NCBI GenBank assembly: GCA_005776475.1
Contig: SXPB01000130.1
Location: 1 to 42,032 of the forward strand
Length of the DNA: 42,032 nucleotides
Reading direction: 5' to 3'
Origin: Planctomycetia bacterium
GTDB lineage: Bacteria > Planctomycetota > UBA1135 > UBA2386
Both the position numbers and the translations under genes were made by a program. Below are positions 38,497 through 42,032 of the stretch, piece after piece (within the stretch, counting starts at the first letter, position 1; each line of letters begins with the position of its first letter). The notes beneath the pieces are model-generated. The model did no database searches. It had not been told where the DNA came from and was given only the letters and a program-made list of their open reading frames with translations.

Positions 38497-40668
38497 TCAG
38501 TAACCCGCCGTCAGCAACACGCCTTCGCTGAGCGTGACGCCGAGCGCGTTCGTCGGATCGAGCACGGCGGCCTGCGCCGCCCACGCCTGACCGTGCCATG
38601 ACAACGGCACGCCGCCGGCGACGGTGGCGATGCCGGCGCTGTCGCACACAACGAACATCAACACGTCCTGGCTGCCGAGCCATTGCGTGCAGCCCGACCC
38701 GAGGGGCACTGCACCGGCGTTGAACGAGAAGCCGAACAGGCACGGCGTGTTGGCGAACGCGCCGTGCGCTTCCACCGCGAACATCTCAGCGCCCGCATGC
38801 GGCACGCCCGGCACCAACTGCAGCGGCCCCAACGCCCCGACGCAACCAGGCCCGAGCGTCTGCACCGAGTGCGCCGGACGACTGTCGAAGGCATAGGTGT
38901 CGGTGCACGGCACCGAACCAAAATTCGTGACCTGGCGATCGCCAGCGAACGCGACCATGCGCTGCCGAGCTTCGTCGAACACGAACACGCTGCGCGATCG
39001 CGGCTCCGGCGCCGACGCCAACAGCCGCGGCGTCCACGCGACGCCGTCCCATTCCCAGAGGTCGTTCAGCACCATCGTGGCAGCGCCGCTGCCGAACTTG
39101 CCGCCGAACAAGAGCACGCGCTGCGACAGCGGGTCGTAGGCGAACGCATGCTCCACGCGCGACCCCGGCACCAACGTCGCCGTCGTCGTGACGTTCCACA
39201 CCGTGCCGTTCCAGCGCGCCGTCACGAACCCGGCAGCACTCCACGCCACCTGCACCAGTTCGTTGCGCGCCGCGTCGAACACGCATTCTGCGTCGGCGAC
39301 GGCGTTCCACGGCGCCCCCGGCCCCGGCGCGAACTGCGTCCAGGCAACGCCGTCCCATTCGTAGAGACCGGACACCCCACAACTGGCGACGAGCTTGCCG
39401 CGGCCGGGATGGAACGTCGGCCGCGCGATGCACGGCTGCCCGGCGACGACGGGCGGCGTCCACGCGATCCCGTCCCACTCCTGCGTCACGACGCCGGCCG
39501 TGTCGCTGCCGACGACCACGGTGCGGTTGCGGATCGGATCGAACGCGCCGCGCGGATACACCAGCGCCACCGGCGACGGCTGCCGCGACCACGCGCTGCC
39601 GTCCCATTCGAGCCAGTTCAGCGGATACATCGACAACGCGACGACGCGCTGGCGATGGCCATCGAACCACGCGCCGCGCAGGTCTTCCCAACCGATGCCG
39701 TTGCCGTGGCTCGTCCACGTGGTGCCGTCCCATCGCGCCGTATCGACACCGAGGCCTTGGGGCACCCGACCGCCCACCGCGAACAGCACGTTGTTCGCCG
39801 GATCGTGGCAGACGACATGGCTGTCGCGCACGGGTGCGGTGCCCTGTTGCGTCCAGGTGGCGCCGTCGTAGGCCCACAGGTCGCCGGGCGGCGCCGTGCT
39901 GCCCGCGGGCCGGCCTCCATGCAGCACGATGCGCTGCAACGACGGCACCCACGTCATCGCCGACCCGTAGCGCGGCGTCGGCCACGCCGGCGGGTTGACC
40001 CATGTCCAGGCGGTACCGTCCCACTCGCACATCAGGTTGCCGGTGCCCATCGGCGTGTAGGCGACGATGCGTTGCCGGATCGGATCGCTGGCGAACGTTC
40101 CCGTCACGGTGCTCAAGTAGGCGACCGGAGCCTGCGTCCAGGTGGCGCCGTCGAAGTGCCACGCGGCGTAGTTGGCGTTGCCATTGATGCCACCGCATAG
40201 GAACAACTTGTTGTTCGCGGAGTCGTGGCCGAGCCAGCCGTAGGCCTGGCGCGTCGGTCGCTGGATTGGCTGTAGCTGCACCCAGTCGATGCCGTCGTAC
40301 TCCCACGTGTCGTCGAGCAGCGACGTGTAGTTGAGGGAATACTCGGTGCGGCCGCCGAACAGCACGACGCGGTGGCGCACTTCGTCGTAGCCCATCGCGA
40401 AATCCGAACGTGGCGGCGGCTGGTGCGCGGTCTTGCGCAGCGACCAGGCGTTGCCGATCCACTCCCAGGTCGCAAAGGTGGCGGTGAACACACTGCCATC
40501 GACCCGGACCATGCGGCCGCGCCGGTTGTCGAAGGCGAGCTTCTGCGTCGATCCCGCTTCGGCGGTGGCGAAACGATGGAACTCCGGCGCCTGGGCCAAG
40601 AGCCCCTGGACGAAGGCGATCACCACCAGGAGTCGTCGGCACAACGTGGCGGGCGAGGCGAGGCGCAT
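38497..40668 (-). CDS. Secreted kelch/galactose-oxidase-like beta-propeller protein
   Basis: MRLASPATLCRRLLVVIAFVQGLLAQ signal; repeats such as VVLFGGRTEYSLNYTSLLDDTWEYDGIDWVQL, LFLCGGINGNANYAAWHFDGATW, VLLFGGKFGSGAATMVLNDLWEWDGVAWTP. Confidence 0.87.
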   Translation of the reverse strand: MRLASPATLCRRLLVVIAFVQGLLAQAPEFHRFATAEAGSTQKLAFDNRRGRMVRVDGSVFTATFATWEWIGNAWSLRKTAHQPPPRSDFAMGYDEVRHRVVLFGGRTEYSLNYTSLLDDTWEYDGIDWVQLQPIQRPTRQAYGWLGHDSANNKLFLCGGINGNANYAAWHFDGATWTQAPVAYLSTVTGTFASDPIRQRIVAYTPMGTGNLMCEWDGTAWTWVNPPAWPTPRYGSAMTWVPSLQRIVLHGGRPAGSTAPPGDLWAYDGATWTQQGTAPVRDSHVVCHDPANNVLFAVGGRVPQGLGVDTARWDGTTWTSHGNGIGWEDLRGAWFDGHRQRVVALSMYPLNWLEWDGSAWSRQPSPVALVYPRGAFDPIRNRTVVVGSDTAGVVTQEWDGIAWTPPVVAGQPCIARPTFHPGRGKLVASCGVSGLYEWDGVAWTQFAPGPGAPWNAVADAECVFDAARNELVQVAWSAAGFVTARWNGTVWNVTTTATLVPGSRVEHAFAYDPLSQRVLLFGGKFGSGAATMVLNDLWEWDGVAWTPRLLASAPEPRSRSVFVFDEARQRMVAFAGDRQVTNFGSVPCTDTYAFDSRPAHSVQTLGPGCVGALGPLQLVPGVPHAGAEMFAVEAHGAFANTPCLFGFSFNAGAVPLGSGCTQWLGSQDVLMFVVCDSAGIATVAGGVPLSWHGQAWAAQAAVLDPTNALGVTLSEGVLLTAGY

Positions 40669-40876
40669 GGCGGCATTGTGGCCAGGATCGATCCGGAGAT
40701 CACTATCGCCGCGGCCCGTCGCCGCGGCCGTCGGGTTCGGCGCGGGCCGGCGCTTCCGGCGCCCCCAAACCGCAAAACCGCGCACTTTCCCGACAGCGTC
40801 CGAGTTCGCATCACTTCGTGCGAAGCGGCCTTAAGACCGGGCGTTCCCGCAGCCGATCCTTGCACGCCTCCCCGCA

Positions 40877-40898
40877 CGCCCCTAACTAGGCGCCCCTA
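40877..40898 (+). repeat. CGCCCCTA direct repeat (40877-40884, 40891-40898; period 14) upstream of topA
   Basis: CGCCCCTAactaggCGCCCCTAgc, ending 11 nt before ATG 40910. Confidence 0.5.
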
Positions 40899-40909
40899 GC
40901 ACCCCCAGC

Positions 40910-42032
40910 ATGGCAAGCCAGAAGAAGCCCACCGGCACCCCGGTCGTCATCGTCGAGTCGCCCGCCAAGGCGCGCACGATCGGCAAGTTCCTCGGTTCGG
41001 ACTACCGGATCGAAGCCAGCATCGGGCACATCCGTGACCTGCCCGGCGACGCCAGCGAGGTACCGGAGGAACTGAAGAAGGAGAAGTGGGCGAAGCTCGG
41101 CATCGACGTCGAGCACGACTTCAAAGCGCTCTACGTGGTCCCCGCCGACAAGAAGGACCACCTGAAGAAACTGAAGGCGATGGTCAAGGACGCGTCGCTG
41201 CTCTACCTCGCGACAGACGAAGACCGCGAAGGCGAGTCGATCTCCTGGCATCTCGTGCAAGAACTGCAGCCGAAGTGCGAGATCAAGCGGCTGGTGTTCC
41301 ACGAAATCACCAAGACCGCGATCTTCGAAGCGCTCGAACATCCACGCGCGATCGACATGGACCTCGTCGAGGCGCAAGAGACGCGCCGCCTCGTCGATCG
41401 CCTGTACGGCTACACGGTGTCGCCGCTGCTCTGGAAGAAGGTCAAACCGAAGCTGTCCGCCGGCCGCGTGCAGAGTGTCGCCGTGCGGCTCATCGTCGAA
41501 CGCGAACGCGAGCGCATGCGGTTCCTGGCCGGTGAGTACTGGAGCCTCGATGCAACGTTCGCAACCGGCGATGGGGCCACGTTCACCGCGGCGATGCAGG
41601 GACTCGGCGACAACCGCGTCGCCACCGGTCGCGACTTCGATCCCGAAACGGGCAAGGTGAAGGACGGCGCCAAGGGCCTCGTCGTGCTCGGTGAGAAGCA
41701 GACGGTCGGCCTCGCCAACGAAATGGCGGGCCAGACGGCGACCGTGCTCGACGTCGAGCAGAAGCCGTACACCGAACGCCCCTACGCTCCGTTCACGACG
41801 TCGACGCTGCAGCAGGAAGCCGCGCGCAAGCTGCGCTTCGCCGCGCAGCGCACGATGCGGGCCGCGCAACGGCTCTACGAAAACGGCTTCATCACCTACA
41901 TGCGCACCGACTCGACGACGCTGAGCACGCAGGCGATCGCCGCGGCGCGCACGTTGATCGATCGCGAGTTCGGCGGGCAATACCTGCCCGACGCCCCGCG
42001 CCAGTACTCGACCAAGGTCAAGAACGCGCAGG
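40910..42032 (+). CDS. topA: DNA topoisomerase I (type IA), 3'-truncated by the window
   Basis: VVIVESPAKARTIGKFLGSDYRIEASIGHIRDLP...LYLATDEDREGESISWHL...VEAQETRRLVDRLYGYTVSPLLWKKVKPKLSAGRVQSVAVRLIVERE...FITYMRTDSTTLS (catalytic Tyr). Confidence 0.98.
   Translation, partial: MASQKKPTGTPVVIVESPAKARTIGKFLGSDYRIEASIGHIRDLPGDASEVPEELKKEKWAKLGIDVEHDFKALYVVPADKKDHLKKLKAMVKDASLLYLATDEDREGESISWHLVQELQPKCEIKRLVFHEITKTAIFEALEHPRAIDMDLVEAQETRRLVDRLYGYTVSPLLWKKVKPKLSAGRVQSVAVRLIVERERERMRFLAGEYWSLDATFATGDGATFTAAMQGLGDNRVATGRDFDPETGKVKDGAKGLVVLGEKQTVGLANEMAGQTATVLDVEQKPYTERPYAPFTTSTLQQEAARKLRFAAQRTMRAAQRLYENGFITYMRTDSTTLSTQAIAAARTLIDREFGGQYLPDAPRQYSTKVKNAQ

Overview
This is a high-GC window, consistent with a planctomycete-like genome. 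The lineage call is inference from gene content: ECF sigma/Ser-Thr kinase operon, PA14/cytochrome c proteins, a DUF6797-type protein, and carboxypeptidase-regulatory-like and HEAT proteins. About 25 genes are supported. In order they are: a PA14/c-type cytochrome ORF (-, running off the left edge); a sigma factor / Ser-Thr kinase / Ig-like operon (-); an acyl-CoA thioesterase (-); a HEAT lipoprotein and a second lipoprotein (+); a class V aminotransferase (+); a YfiR / CHASE8-type hybrid histidine kinase / TonB-dependent receptor operon (+); two overlapping amidohydrolase-fold genes (+); an RCC1-repeat protein (+); a SnoaL-like protein (+); a DUF6797-type / pentaheme cytochrome / HAD phosphatase operon (-); a UPF0175-DUF3368 toxin-antitoxin pair with a frameshifted toxin (+); a DUF502 protein (-); a Pro-rich/TPR secreted protein (+); an acyl-CoA dehydrogenase (+); a carboxypeptidase-regulatory-like protein (-); a HEAT-repeat protein (+); a kelch-like protein (-); and the 5' part of topA (+). 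The most notable observations are: (i) an abrupt composition switch at about nt 105-115, where the leftmost ~105 nt encode a YghZ-like aldo/keto reductase fragment, probably an assembly chimera; (ii) a translationally coupled YfiR + CHASE8-like hybrid kinase + TonB receptor cassette that looks like a rewired YfiBNR system; (iii) TAnnnT boxes exactly 6 nt upstream of ATG at four unrelated genes, suggesting leaderless transcription; (iv) a similar C-terminal domain on two unrelated beta-propeller proteins; (v) a one-nucleotide frameshift in the PIN-like toxin; (vi) a compositionally mosaic RCC1 gene. All calls come from reading the sequence and the supplied translations. No database search was run.
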